Assembly: GCA_963971225.1 (NCBI GenBank)
Contig: OZ020269.1
Coordinates: 45,343,264-45,407,263 of the forward strand
DNA length: 64,000 bases
Reading direction: 5' to 3'
Source: Melieria omissa
Taxonomy: Eukaryota > Arthropoda > Insecta > Diptera > Ulidiidae
Below are positions 9,975 to 20,813 of this stretch, in pieces. The first letter of the stretch is position 1, and each line of letters starts with the position of its first letter. A program made the position numbers and the translations under genes. The notes beneath the pieces were generated by a model. It searched no databases. It was not told the DNA's origin and was given only the letters and a program-made list of their open reading frames with translations.

Positions 9975-10283
9975 TGTGGACACTGTTTACGAACAGTTGA
10001 GCTGCGATCAAAAATAAAACTTGCGCACACGGGCGGAAGAAAACGCGTGTTTCTCCTGGTTTCTCTGTTGCAACTGACTCTTTATTTAAGGTGTTCTAAC
10101 TGTACCGATATGAGAGTTAACAAACGGTTAAACGATGAGTGTATATGTAAGTACATAGTAGACAACAATGCAAATTCGTATTTGAGTGAGAATCAGAAAA
10201 AACATAGTAATTCGAAACGTTGCAATGAGTACAAAATATTTCATGTTGACTTATATTGGAATTAAAAGAAAACGGCGTCAACA
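9975..10283 (-). repeat. 3' LTR of BEL-1
   Basis: 309 bp, TGTGGACACTG ... GGCGTCAACA on the plus strand. It is identical to the other LTR apart from an A in place of a C in the GAGAGTTAMCAAACGG stretch. The inner edge on the minus strand is a CCCCCGGGA tract, a plausible polypurine-tract position for BEL elements. Confidence 0.93.
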
Positions 10284-10310
10284 TCCCGGGGGCGTTGAAA
10301 GAATCGGCTT

Positions 10311-11582
10311 TCAAGGATTAACCAACAACGCCAGCTTATGTATTGGGCGGCGGAACATCCCTTTTGCAGTTTTCACGTCGGCTACCCTGGTTCTTCCGTC
10401 TTTGCCAGGATGGGTAGCAACAACTCGACCGGTTGCCCACTTTTGAGGTGGCAAGTTATCTTCGTGAATGAGTACCAGAGTATTGTTAGTTATGTCATTT
10501 CCGTTGCTCGTCCAACGATGGCGTTGAAGCATGTCGTTCAAGTAGTCCACAGACCACTTCTTCCAAAATTGTTGCTTTGCTGCGGTGATTCGTTTCCACC
10601 TCTGCAAGTGGCTAATGTCGTGGCAATCAACTGGCGGCTCCTGTATAGCATTCAGGGGGCCGCCAATCAAGAAGTGACCTGGCGTCAGAGCTTCAAAGTC
10701 GTTTGGATCGCTAGATAGAGGTGCTATGGGGCGTGAGTTCATGATCGCCTCAATCTCCACAAGCGCAGTCGTCAGCTCTTCGAATGTCATCTTTGCATTT
10801 GCCAGGGTACGGTACAAGTGGCCTTTTGCAGACTTTACTGCGGCTTCCCAGATGCCACCGAAATGCGGTGCTCTGGGTGGAATAAAATGAAATTTAATAA
10901 ACAGTTTTGAGCTAAATTCGACAATACTCTTTTGGAACAATTGGCTTTGGAAAGTCCGCTTCAAATCAGCTAGTTGAGTATTGGCCCCAACAAAATTTGT
11001 GGCATTGTCACAAAAAATGTCGGAAGGTAGGCCGCGACGTCCAATGAGCCGTTTTAGCGCGGCAATGAATGCCTCCGTGGATAAATCCGTGACTGCTTCA
11101 ATATGAACTGCCTTGGTCACAAAGCAGACGAAGATTGCTATGTAGCATTTGTAGGGTTGCTTGCCACGGATTTTGAGGTACGTGTGGATGGGCCCGCAAA
11201 AGTCGACTCCGCATCGTGCGAATGGCCGCGCTGGCGTGACGCGCTCTGGTGGTAAATCACCCATAACCTGTTGTAAGAGTTTGGGGCGATAACGAATGCA
11301 GCTCGTGCATGACCTCACTGTCTTGCGCGCGATATTTCGAGCGCCGATGATCCAAAATGTTTGGCGGATAAAAGAAAGTAACGCTTTCGGACCCGCATGA
11401 AAGTTGTTGACATGTAGATGGTGAACCAATACTTCCACGAAGTGACAGTTCTTCGGCAGTAGAAATGGATGCTTTCGATCTTCTGGTATGTTTGCATGTC
11501 GCAACCGACCGCCTACCCGAAGTAAGCGAAACGAGCCGATTGTTTGTATGAATAGACTGAGTGTTTTTGCTGAAGACTTAAT
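10311..11582 (-). pseudogene. BEL-1 integrase portion of Gag-Pol (downstream of a stop)
   Basis: Same frame as the upstream Gag-Pol, separated only by TAA at 11583. It begins with the BEL hallmark LLRVGGRLRHANIP and the H2C2 zinc region (VHHLHVNNFHAGPKALLSFI ... CTSCIRYR). The catalytic core shows D (CGVDFCGP), D (FCDNATNFVGAN) and E (APHFGGIWEAAVKSAK), then the C-terminal region ALTPGHFLIGGPL and WATGRVVATHPGKDGRTRV typical of BEL/Pao. Without readthrough of the stop the integrase cannot be made, so the copy is probably inactive by one mutation. Confidence 0.9.
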
Positions 11583-14500
11583 TTATTTGTTTTTCTGGAG
11601 GCAATTAAATTCATCAGCAAAGTATTCTTGTTGTATATTCCAAATGATGCAGTACAGTGCATTTTTGCGCTCGTCGGCGGTGATTACCTGCTGGAACTGT
11701 CGGTCCTCGTGATGCACGCGAAATCTGAACAGCCAACTGATGACGTTGAGGATTTTATTGTATGAGCTGGAGCGCTCAACGAAATTCAGGATCAAGTTTT
11801 CTCTGACTACGCACTGTAGAACAGTTTTTCGAATAGCGGATTCCACTTCTGTGTCGGTCGTGGTAGGTATGTGGGTCTTCGGCCAGCGAGCTTCATCCTC
11901 TTTTAAAAATGCTGGGCCTGAGAACCAAATTGAGTTCGATAGCTCCGAGACTGAACAGCCACGTGACACGATGTCTGCTGGGTTGTTGGCGGTAGGAACA
12001 TGCCTCCAATTGCATCCGACTGTTTCTTCTTGAATTTCGGAAATCCGATTTCCTACGAAAGTGTTCAGTATCGATGAGTGCATGTTTAGCCATTGAAGTA
12101 CTACTGATGAGTCTGTCCATAAAAATGATGAAAGATCGAATTCGCCGAATAGGGGAGAGATTTTCGCATACAGCTTTGACAGTAAGTGTGCACCGCACAA
12201 CTCTAACTGCGGTAAAGTTCTCTTTTTCGTTGGTGCTACTCGACATTTTGCTGTTACGAGGTTGACGAAAATTTGTTGACGCTTATTTACAACACGAGCG
12301 TATATGCAGCATCCGTATGCTCTAATGGATGCGTCGCAGAAACCGTGCAGCTGCACGCTACGTGGAGCAGGACATAAAACATACCGAGGTATTTGTAGGA
12401 TATTCAGGTTATTAAGGTCTTCAACGAAATTTTGAAACGCGTTTTTTGTATTTTGGGGTACTTCGACATCCCAATCTATTTTTCGTATCCACAGATCTTG
12501 CAGTAAGACTCTTGGTTGAATAAGTATGGGGCAAACGAAGCCGATAGGATCGAATATTGATGACGTAATCGACAAAATTGCTCTTTTGGTGACAGTTGAG
12601 TACTGTTTTTTCGGCCGAAATGAAAATAAGAATAAATCCTTGCTCGGATTCCAAGTGATGCCTAGCGCACTCGTTATGGCTGGATCGTGCAAATTCATGT
12701 TTTTTTCTTGTGCGGTTTCTGATTTGATCGTTGAATGGTTCGATTGAAATTTTGCTAATTCGAATCCTCCCTTTCGTAAAAGAAGCGTTGTCTCTTTTTG
12801 AATTTTCGTAAGTGCATCGCTATCATCAGCTCCTGTCAACAAATCGTCTACGTAGAATTGAGTTTTGACCGTTTCCGCTCCGATAGGATATACGTGCTGG
12901 TACTTATCAGCGACAAACTGCAGGCTACGAATTGCGAGAAATGGAGACGCCGACATACCGTATGTGACTGTATTCACTTCACTTTCACTTTCACTTTCTC
13001 TCCATAAAATTTGTTGAAACTGGCGGTGAGATGGATGTATCAGCACCATTCGGTACATCTTGACGATATCTGCCGTAAGTGCATACAGCCGCAGGCGAAA
13101 ACGGAGAAGGAGTATAAAAAGTTCGTCTTGTATTGTCGGACCGGTAAGAAGAATCTCGTTCAATGATTTCTGAGATGTAGTTTTTGCAGACGCGTCAAAA
13201 ACGACGCGCAACTTTGTTGTCGTGCTATTCGGCCGGAGAACACATTGGTGGGGTATGTAGTAGTGTGGTCGACTCAAGTTCGCATTTTCCACGCGCGTCA
13301 TGTGGCCAAGGTGCTCGTACTCCCTCATGAAATTAATGTATTGCTCTTTTACCTGCTGATCACGCGACAAGCGTCTCTCAAGTGAAGTGAATCTTTTCAA
13401 CGCTAAATTGTACGAAGAGCCAAGCGCGGAAGGATCTTCCTTGAACGGCAACATTACTTGAATGCGACCGTCTTGAGTTGCCTCGACATCCAACACAAAC
13501 GAATTTTCGCACGCTTGGTGCTCTGCGCTCAACTCGGGCTTGGACGAATTTACATTTTCGACAGACCACAAACGTTCAAGTTGTAAATTTAAATTTTCAT
13601 CTTCACAGTCGTTAGTGATTGTAAGGCAAGAGCGGAGTTGTCGTCTGTCAATGGTTTTGTAGCGTCCGGACACCACCCAACCAAATTGTGTTTCCTGTAG
13701 CGTCGGCAAGTTTGGTCCAAGCTTTATTTGACGAGAGCGTAAAATTTCGAAAAAGTTCTCAGCTCCTAAAAGCACGTCAATACTCTGAGATTGATAAAAG
13801 TTTTCATCAGCCAAGTCAAGGTTTGGTGGTAAATTCCATTTGCGTATATCAACATCGATTTCGGGTTGATATCCTGATACGCGGTTGGTGATGAAAAAAT
13901 TTATGTTAAATTCTTCGTTATCGTAACGTGAGCGAACGATGGTCTCAGTTTCAAATTTGATTTTAGATGAGGACCCTCCTACACCGACGATGTCCGTTGT
14001 TTTATTTCGTTTAGGCAAATTCAGAATTCTAGCGAACTTTTCGGTTATTAGATTTACTTGGGAGCACGAATCCAAGAGCGCACGACAAATTTTCATTTCA
14101 CCCAATCCATCACGTATAAGTATGACCGCTGTTGCTAGGATGACTCGATCCGATGACTGCTCAATTGTAGTGTTGACCGCTGCTGATGGCGATGATGGCT
14201 GTGTCGTTGAAGTAGGTGAGGAGTTTTCGTTGGTGTCCGTTGACAACCGATGCAATAAAGTATGATGAGCTTTCTTACAGGTTTTGCACCTATTCTTCGA
14301 CGAGCATTTGGAAACCACATGCCCCTCAGATAGGCAATTGAGACATAGGCCTAATCTTTTGATGTTGCTGTATCTGGCCTCGTGCGCCATTGCCTTGAAC
14401 TGAGCACAACCACTAATCCAATGATCTAAGCTTTTGCACAGCGCGCAGGACCGTTGCTGAGTGTGGAACGATGAGCGTGAAATTCGTTGTTGCCGTGGCG

Positions 14501-15389
14501 CGCTGCGCTGATTGTTGTTGAAGTTGGATGGCGGTATGCTCGGATCAGATGATTCTAAAAATTGGCACCTTCTGTCCAGAAGTTTGCAGAATGCTTCCCA
14601 TGTTGGTAGTTCTGAGAGATCCACGCTTTCTTTCCATTTTCTTTGCGTTTCACTATCAGCCTTTTCGGAAATCAAATGAATAAGCAAAGCATTGGAAATC
14701 TCTTCCGCGGTTCCTAGCGACTTAAGCGAACTGTATATGGCTGATGAGCTATCGACCAAACTACGTAACTGCACAGCTGATGGCTTTTGCATTTCTGGCA
14801 AATTGTACAAATTCGAAATATGCTCTAGGAAAATTAACGATTTATTTCCGTAGCGTTCTTCTAAGCGCTGTAGGGCTTTTGGATAATTTTCCGAAGTGAC
14901 TTGAAAGGCGCGTACGGTGTCTTTTGCTTGAGAGTCTAAGCAGCGAATTAAATGATTGCACTTTTCTAGTGGCGATAGCGTGCTGTCCTTGTCAACAAAT
15001 TGTTTAAATGTGGAAATGAAATTTCTGTATTCCGCATATTTTCCTGTGAATATTGGCAGATCTATGCTAGGAAGTTTGCTTGGCGATGCAAACGGGACAG
15101 CGATGGATGAATCGAAACTGGATCTTTTGTAATTGTCGCCAAGAAATTCTATTATCATTGCCTTTGTTGTAATGCATAAGTCTTCTATTTCCGCTCTGTT
15201 CACATCATTCTCATTTAAAGTCTCGATTTCTGTTTGCATTGCCAAAAGTTGCTTGAAATAAGCTTCCACCAATGACAACCTGCACTCCAATTCAGCAATC
15301 GACATAGATGACGTCACTAGATTTTTTATGCGCGAGACATTCTGTTTTGCTGCCTTTCGCTTTTTTGTCAAAGTTTCTAATTCTGCCAT
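11583..15389 (-). CDS. BEL-1 Gag-protease-RT-RNase H polyprotein, 1268 aa
   Basis: Starts at ATG 15389. The N-terminal third is BEL Gag (IDLPIFTGKYAEYRNFISTF) with three cysteine-histidine motifs: CALCKSLDHWISGC, CLNCLSEGHVVSKC and CKTCKKAHHTLLH. Protease shows CRALLDSCSQVNLIT, with C where the common motif has G. RT shows VVFDASAKT, ALTADIVKMYRMVLIHP, YGMSASPFLAIRSL and the catalytic YVDDLLTGAD. RNase H shows LHGFCDASIRAYGCC and LWTDSSVVLQWL. The frame ends at TAA 11583, exactly where integrase would continue in frame. A 177-bp leader separates it from the 5' LTR. Confidence 0.92.
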   Translation of the reverse strand: MAELETLTKKRKAAKQNVSRIKNLVTSSMSIAELECRLSLVEAYFKQLLAMQTEIETLNENDVNRAEIEDLCITTKAMIIEFLGDNYKRSSFDSSIAVPFASPSKLPSIDLPIFTGKYAEYRNFISTFKQFVDKDSTLSPLEKCNHLIRCLDSQAKDTVRAFQVTSENYPKALQRLEERYGNKSLIFLEHISNLYNLPEMQKPSAVQLRSLVDSSSAIYSSLKSLGTAEEISNALLIHLISEKADSETQRKWKESVDLSELPTWEAFCKLLDRRCQFLESSDPSIPPSNFNNNQRSAPRQQRISRSSFHTQQRSCALCKSLDHWISGCAQFKAMAHEARYSNIKRLGLCLNCLSEGHVVSKCSSKNRCKTCKKAHHTLLHRLSTDTNENSSPTSTTQPSSPSAAVNTTIEQSSDRVILATAVILIRDGLGEMKICRALLDSCSQVNLITEKFARILNLPKRNKTTDIVGVGGSSSKIKFETETIVRSRYDNEEFNINFFITNRVSGYQPEIDVDIRKWNLPPNLDLADENFYQSQSIDVLLGAENFFEILRSRQIKLGPNLPTLQETQFGWVVSGRYKTIDRRQLRSCLTITNDCEDENLNLQLERLWSVENVNSSKPELSAEHQACENSFVLDVEATQDGRIQVMLPFKEDPSALGSSYNLALKRFTSLERRLSRDQQVKEQYINFMREYEHLGHMTRVENANLSRPHYYIPHQCVLRPNSTTTKLRVVFDASAKTTSQKSLNEILLTGPTIQDELFILLLRFRLRLYALTADIVKMYRMVLIHPSHRQFQQILWRESESESEVNTVTYGMSASPFLAIRSLQFVADKYQHVYPIGAETVKTQFYVDDLLTGADDSDALTKIQKETTLLLRKGGFELAKFQSNHSTIKSETAQEKNMNLHDPAITSALGITWNPSKDLFLFSFRPKKQYSTVTKRAILSITSSIFDPIGFVCPILIQPRVLLQDLWIRKIDWDVEVPQNTKNAFQNFVEDLNNLNILQIPRYVLCPAPRSVQLHGFCDASIRAYGCCIYARVVNKRQQIFVNLVTAKCRVAPTKKRTLPQLELCGAHLLSKLYAKISPLFGEFDLSSFLWTDSSVVLQWLNMHSSILNTFVGNRISEIQEETVGCNWRHVPTANNPADIVSRGCSVSELSNSIWFSGPAFLKEDEARWPKTHIPTTTDTEVESAIRKTVLQCVVRENLILNFVERSSSYNKILNVISWLFRFRVHHEDRQFQQVITADERKNALYCIIWNIQQEYFADEFNCLQKNK

Positions 15390-15566
15390 GATTCTCGTGA
15401 ACCAAAAAACAAAAAAAACGACCTTAATGAGTGAAAGAGAATCAACAATGTTTGGCTGAGTCTACGAGCGACGAGAGCCTGGCTGGGTTGTCACTCAACC
15501 AGCGAAGCGACGAACGCACGAAATGTCGCGACAGCGAAGATGCAATAGAGAAGAGAAAGTGGAAAG

Positions 15567-15875
15567 TGTGGACACTGTTTACGAACAGTTGAGCTGCGAT
15601 CAAAAATAAAACTTGCGCACACGGGCGGAAGAAAACGCGTGTTTCTCCTGGTTTCTCTGTTGCAACTGACTCTTTATTTAAGGTGTTCTAACTGTACCGA
15701 TATGAGAGTTACCAAACGGTTAAACGATGAGTGTATATGTAAGTACATAGTAGACAACAATGCAAATTCGTATTTGAGTGAGAATCAGAAAAAACATAGT
15801 AATTCGAAACGTTGCAATGAGTACAAAATATTTCATGTTGACTTATATTGGAATTAAAAGAAAACGGCGTCAACA
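15567..15875 (-). repeat. 5' LTR of BEL-1
   Basis: 309 bp, one mismatch to 9975-10283. It would carry the promoter for the minus-strand transcript. The outer flank at 15876 (CTACTCGACACGAA) does not match the flank of the other LTR. Confidence 0.93.
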
Positions 15876-15892
15876 CTACTCGACACGAAAAA

Positions 15893-16364
15893 TGCTCCTA
15901 AAAACAAAAGTATTTTTTAGACTAATTTTCGGCTGCTGAACACGAAACTGAAAATCAAAAAATTTTCTTAAGAAGCGTTTTCGAAAAATCTTCGAAAAAC
16001 ACGTTTTTCCCCTCTTATTTCAGTGATGACCACATATCTCGTAAACCGATCATCCGACTAACACTTGTGGCCCGTTGTTCAGAAGGTAAATAACTAACCT
16101 CTCCAACGATATGTAGATTGTCAAAATCAGATGAGATTTGGGGAAGTAACTGACGGTGAAAGTTGTAAAAAAGTGAATTTTTCGACCAATATCAAAAATC
16201 ATAAAATTTCGAATACTTGTGGTGTGCTCATAACTGAAATAAGAGGGGGAAAACGTGTTTTTCGAAGATTTTTCGAAAACGCTTCTTAAGAAAATTTTTT
16301 GATTTTCAGTTTCGTGTTCAGCAGCCAAACATTAGTCTAAAAAATACTTTTGTTTTTAGGAGCA
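15893..16364. mobile_element. MITE with about 130-bp terminal inverted repeats
   Basis: The segment opens TGCTCCTAAAAACAAAAG and closes with its complement CTTTTGTTTTTAGGAGCA. The two arms (15893 to about 16024 and about 16233 to 16364) match almost throughout, including a TTCGAAAAACACGTTTT stretch, and flank a central spacer of about 210 bp. There is no coding capacity. Such a long-armed foldback could form a large hairpin. No convincing target duplication is seen and the superfamily is unknown. Confidence 0.8.
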
Positions 16365-17242
16365 CGCGATGAACCCATTTTTTGTCAGTGATTTTTAGTG
16401 AGTGATTCAATTGATTGAACATTATTAATAATTGATTAAACATTAAAATAGTAATTCTGTATCGAAATAATATTGCCTTGTGGTGGGCAACATTGCGTCT
16501 TGTGTTGGGTAACATTATTCTTTTGCCTTCTTAACAAGATTGTAGGATGGATAAACGTTTAAGTTTATACCCTTCAGCTGCTGTCTCATCATGTTATACT
16601 GGTGCACGCTCAAATGGGCATTGACTGGCCCCAAAGCCGCTTCTGCTGTGAGCTATCTGACTGTTGTTTTTTATAATGAAATACGCGAGATGGCGATTCT
16701 AAGGCGATGCAAATTGACGAAGAAAACCAACTAAAGGAAGAGGAGAAGCTACTGATTAACGCAATCGAGGCCCACAAATCAGCAATGTTGCTGCTAAGTT
16801 TCAGTAAAGAAATGGACTGCGCTTGAACCAGATTTAAATTATATGGGCGGTGCCACGCCTCCTTATTTAATACTCCCACACTGTTCTCTGTCGAAAGAAA
16901 AAATGGTGGGTTCGTACTAAGTTTCAGTTCAGTTCAAGTTCAGCGAAATATTTGGGTCACAAAAATGTGCCACGCCCTTTGTCCAAAGCCCATTAAATCT
17001 TACCAGTAGAATGACTCATCAATGGGACGACGCCATATAAAATTTCAATGCTGTGCACCTTACAATTTCACAAATATGGCAGCAATTTTCCGACTTTTCT
17101 AATAGATTTTCCGGAAATTTCTTTTCGCACGAACCTGAACTGACTCAATACTAATTCAACAAAAACAACTCCATGGAAATCGGCCGGTCCGTTTGAGCGT
17201 GATGCGTTTACATACATACTTCCACTTTATTTTATATATATA
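16365..17242. other. Non-coding stretch between the MITE and I-1
   Basis: About 880 bases, probably more of the old TIR transposon. It contains GGGCGGTGCCACGCC near 16850 and several GTGCCACGCCC-like repeats that are common in fly mobile DNA. No reading frame worth naming. Confidence 0.35.
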
Positions 17243-17443
17243 TCACAGTCATCGACTATCCCCTTACCGTGCGGACGTGTCTTTTCGTTAGCTCTCAACA
17301 GTGGTGAATTAGTTTTTCGACTTTGAACCTCTCTCTTTTCTCCATCACAAGTGTGCTCTTTTCTACTTCTGTACATAACCTCTAACCATAACCGGCAAGT
17401 GAGCAAGCTTACATATTAACTGGTTTTTCTATATCCGTAAGCC

Positions 17444-18691
17444 ATGGGCCCCGACCCTCCAGATAGACCAAATAGGTCGAACAGATTCCAACTCCTATCT
17501 GACATGATCGACGTGGCACCTAAACGGAAAAAAATCGAAGAATTCCCAGCACTACCAAAAAAAAAAAACAACTCGTTCAATCCTAAATTTGTCCTAATCA
17601 TTTCTACTGACACAAACAAACCTTTTTCCAAGTTAAGTCCTTTTATTGTAAAAAAAGGCCTTGACTCAATTTCAACGGAGATAAACTCAACTAAATTACC
17701 ACGTGATGGCACTCTACTTATCCAAACCAGATGCCCACGAATCGCAGACAAATTTTTGAAGGCAAAATCGCTGTCCAACGTCTGTTCTATCTCCTGCAAA
17801 TTACACGAGACGTTAAACTCGGTAAAGGGCACTATATATGCCCCTTGCCTCAATTGTGTGGACGAAAAGGAAATCGTAGAGGAATTAAAATCTCAGGGCG
17901 TCACAGCAGTGTTCAAATTCACCCATCCCTCGGATGATGGTCCTATTCCGCCAGGAAGATTGGTGCTTACCTTCGATATGCTTCGCCTCCCTGCTGAGGT
18001 TGATGTGGCATGGTACAAAGTTAAAGTATCCCCATATATCCCTAACCCTATGCGTTGCAAGAACTGCCAGAAATTGGGCCACACAACTAAAAGATGCAGA
18101 AGCAGCGCCACGTGTTCCACATGTAACCTTCCCCCACACAATCCAGAGCAATGCACAAGAACCATGTGCGCAAATTGCTCTGGAACGCATAAAGCAGATG
18201 ACAGTAGTTGCCCAAAATACCAACAACTTAAAGAAATATTAAAAATCAAAGTTACTGAGTACTGTAGCATTGGAGAAGCTCGTCGCCTATACAACTCTCG
18301 TAACCCTTCCAATTCCTCTCTATCTCTCTCATATGCTGAAACATCTAAAAATAACGAACTAAAAACAAAACGCACAAATTCTATTGGAACAACCGAAAAA
18401 AACCCGACACAAAAAGACTCGAAATCACTCTCCGTCACTAATACTTCCGAACCTTCCTCACATTCTCTCTCAACTCCTATCACCAATACTCCCTCTCCCC
18501 ACACTCTCTCCACACTCAGTTCTATTGACCAATGCAATTCTACTACCACTCTTCAAAATAATCATTTATCTCAAAATTCTCACCTTTCCAATGAAATTTT
18601 ACAGACTCTACTCAAAGCAATTCCAACCACCGACTTCACCCAATTCCCGTTCCCACCATCGGAGACTACACAAGAAAAAAACGATTCGTAA
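17444..18691 (+). CDS. I-1 ORF1, Gag-like nucleic-acid-binding protein, 415 aa
   Basis: ORF1 protein binds element RNA and assists target-primed reverse transcription. The frame is complete from ATG 17444, 200 bp after the element start. Residues about 45-195 form the conserved I/Jockey ORF1 domain (SPFIVKKGLD ... VKVSPYIPNPMRC). Three cysteine knuckles follow: CKNCQKLGHTTKRC, CSTCNLPPHNPEQC and CANCSGTHKADDSSC. The C-terminal 130 residues are Ser/Thr/Asn-rich and probably disordered. ORF2 starts 80 bp downstream. Confidence 0.88.
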   Translation: MGPDPPDRPNRSNRFQLLSDMIDVAPKRKKIEEFPALPKKKNNSFNPKFVLIISTDTNKPFSKLSPFIVKKGLDSISTEINSTKLPRDGTLLIQTRCPRIADKFLKAKSLSNVCSISCKLHETLNSVKGTIYAPCLNCVDEKEIVEELKSQGVTAVFKFTHPSDDGPIPPGRLVLTFDMLRLPAEVDVAWYKVKVSPYIPNPMRCKNCQKLGHTTKRCRSSATCSTCNLPPHNPEQCTRTMCANCSGTHKADDSSCPKYQQLKEILKIKVTEYCSIGEARRLYNSRNPSNSSLSLSYAETSKNNELKTKRTNSIGTTEKNPTQKDSKSLSVTNTSEPSSHSLSTPITNTPSPHTLSTLSSIDQCNSTTTLQNNHLSQNSHLSNEILQTLLKAIPTTDFTQFPFPPSETTQEKNDS

Positions 18692-18771
18692 AAGAAAAGC
18701 ATATTTCAACTCTCACTATCTCTTCGTAAATTCAATTTTACAAAGACTTAGCTATTCGTGCATATAACATC

Positions 18772-20813
18772 ATGGCTTTTAAAATATTACAATGGAATAT
18801 TAAAGGTCTCATGAACATTATTAACGAACTGAATGTGCTAATAAAAGAACACAATCCCAGCGTAATAGCCTTACAGGAAACTCACTGCCCTCGCAACTTT
18901 AATCCTTTCCCACCGAAAGGATATTCTGGATTATTTTTTAATTCACCCCAAAACTCATCTTCAAAACAAGGAGTCGGACTATTAATCAAAGACAATATAC
19001 CGCACAAAACCATTAACCTCAACAATTCAACTCAGGCCGTTGCCGTTGAAATCCATATTCATATAAAAATAACAATAGTATCCATCTACTTGCCACCCCA
19101 AAACAATATTCACGAAAAAAATCTAACAGATCTTCTTCTTTCACTTGGTCCAAACGCAATCATATTAGGAGACGTTAATAGCTGGAACACGCTGGAACAA
19201 TGGGGTTCTATAACCACCAACAAAAGAGGAGAAATTGTCGAAAGAGCACTTCTAGCATCCAATCTCTGTATTTTAAACACCGGCGAGCCAACTCATTTTT
19301 CAACACATTGAACCTTCACCAACATCGACATAACCTGCGCTTCCCTATCGCTGTTACCTTTTGCTTCATGGGAGATACTCGATGACTTGTACAACAGCGA
19401 TCACTTCCCGATCATTGCCCACTTCAATTTCAACAACAATTCTCCACCACGTAGAACCTCTAAAATCTTTCTGTTCGACCGTGCCGACTGGACTAGTTTC
19501 TCCAAAAAAGTAGATCTGAAGTTACAATCACGCTCGTTAAACGGCCGAAGCAACTCAGACGCTGCTACCGTAGCCAAATCGATTCGTGTTGCTGCTAACT
19601 TGCACATCCCCCAAAGTAGCCCACCCCAAAAGCGAAAAATTCCTTGGTGGAATGAAAATCTTTCAAAACTTAGAAAAGAAAAAATGGAACTTTGGCAAAT
19701 TTTTAAAAGATACCCCACAACATTGAATTTAATACTTTATAAAAAAGCTAACGCGAAATTCCGTAAAGAAACAAAGTCAAGTAAGACGGCCAGCTTCGAA
19801 GAATATACAAAAACTATAAATAGAAATTCTTCTATTTCCCATATTTGGCAAAAAGTTAACAAATTAGCTGGAAGCAACACAAAAAAATACATTTCTTTCA
19901 TCAAAGCGAACGATAAAACAATTTCCGAACCTGGTGAAATTGCTAACTATTTCGCGGTAAATTGGGCCGATTATGCCTCTGATTCAAATTGTTCGCAAAC
20001 GTATAGAAATCAGAAATCCGATTCCGTGTCCCTTATAATAACAGAATCTGCTAATCATCACGCTCAAAAAATCGACCAAAAAATTTCAATAACCGAATTG
20101 TCTACAGCTTTGACTAAAGTTAAAGGAAAAACTCCCGGTTTTGATAGAATTTCTTACAAAATGTTAAAGTCATTATCACCTTCGGGTCGGCTGCAATTAC
20201 TATCTCTATATAACACAATATTTAAAACCGGTGAAATTCCCCAATCGTGGAAAGTGGCTACCATCATCCCCATCCTCAAAACCAACAAAAACATTGATGA
20301 AGTACAATCATATCGGCCAATCTCACTTATCTCGTGTCTATCAAAGGTACTCGAAAAAATTATTGCCAATCGTTTATCCTGGTTTTGCGAATCGCGGAAG
20401 CTGATTGCCGCAAACCAAATTGGCTTCAAATCGGGCAAAGGCTGTGTCGACGCGCTGCTACATATCGACTATTTAGCCTCCAAAACTCTCTCTTCCCGCA
20501 ACCACTTAACAATCCTCTCGTTGGACTTTGAGAAAGCCTTTGATAGGATAGGAGCACACATTATCCTAAAATGCCTAAAAGACTGGGGCATTGGCCCTAA
20601 TATTTTCAATTTCATAAAATCATTTCTTTCCAACAGAAAATTTAAAGTAAAAATCAGCAATCAATATTCCAATACTTACTCTCTTAACAATGGCATACCC
20701 CAAGGTTCGCCACTAGCAGTGGTCCTTTTCCAAATTGCATTTAATTAGATTAGATTAGTAAGATTATTTTGAAACATAAGTTTATTGACCACTGTCTCTA
20801 TGCGGATGACATT
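18772..20813 (+). pseudogene. I-1 ORF2 part 1: endonuclease and RT fingers/palm
   Basis: ORF2 nicks target DNA and reverse-transcribes the element. It starts at ATG 18772 (FKILQWNIKGL). Endonuclease residues include LQETHC, GDVNSW and SDHFPII. One in-frame TGA at 19309-19311 interrupts it (THFSTH then TFTNIDIT); the surrounding bases suggest a CGA to TGA change. RT motifs follow: TPGFDRISYKML, IPILKTNK, YRPISLISCLSKVLEKI, LSLDFEKAFDRIG and NGIPQGSPLAVVL. A small repeat slip (ATTAGATTAGATTAG near 20745) shifts frame just before YADD (about 20800), where the maT insertion begins. Confidence 0.88.

Larger units (their letters stand above)
9975..15875 (-). mobile_element. BEL/Pao LTR retrotransposon BEL-1, nearly intact
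   Basis: 5901 bp with two 309-bp LTRs (9975-10283 and 15567-15875, TG...CA ends) that differ at a single base (about 10129 versus 15721). A single long Gag-Pol frame on the minus strand is broken only by one TAA at 11583-11585. The order Gag, protease, RT, RNase H, integrase and the residue patterns are those of BEL/Pao. The flanks (CGAAC left, CTACT right) do not form the expected 5-bp duplication, which is odd for so young a copy. Confidence 0.92.

Noticed and set aside
13928..14265. Short plus-strand frames across BEL-1
   Set aside because: They lie antisense to a 1268-codon polyprotein frame with clear motifs.
18384..18767. Alternative 127-aa frame overlapping I-1 ORF1
   Set aside because: It is a low-complexity shadow of the Ser/Thr-rich ORF1 tail with no family signal.
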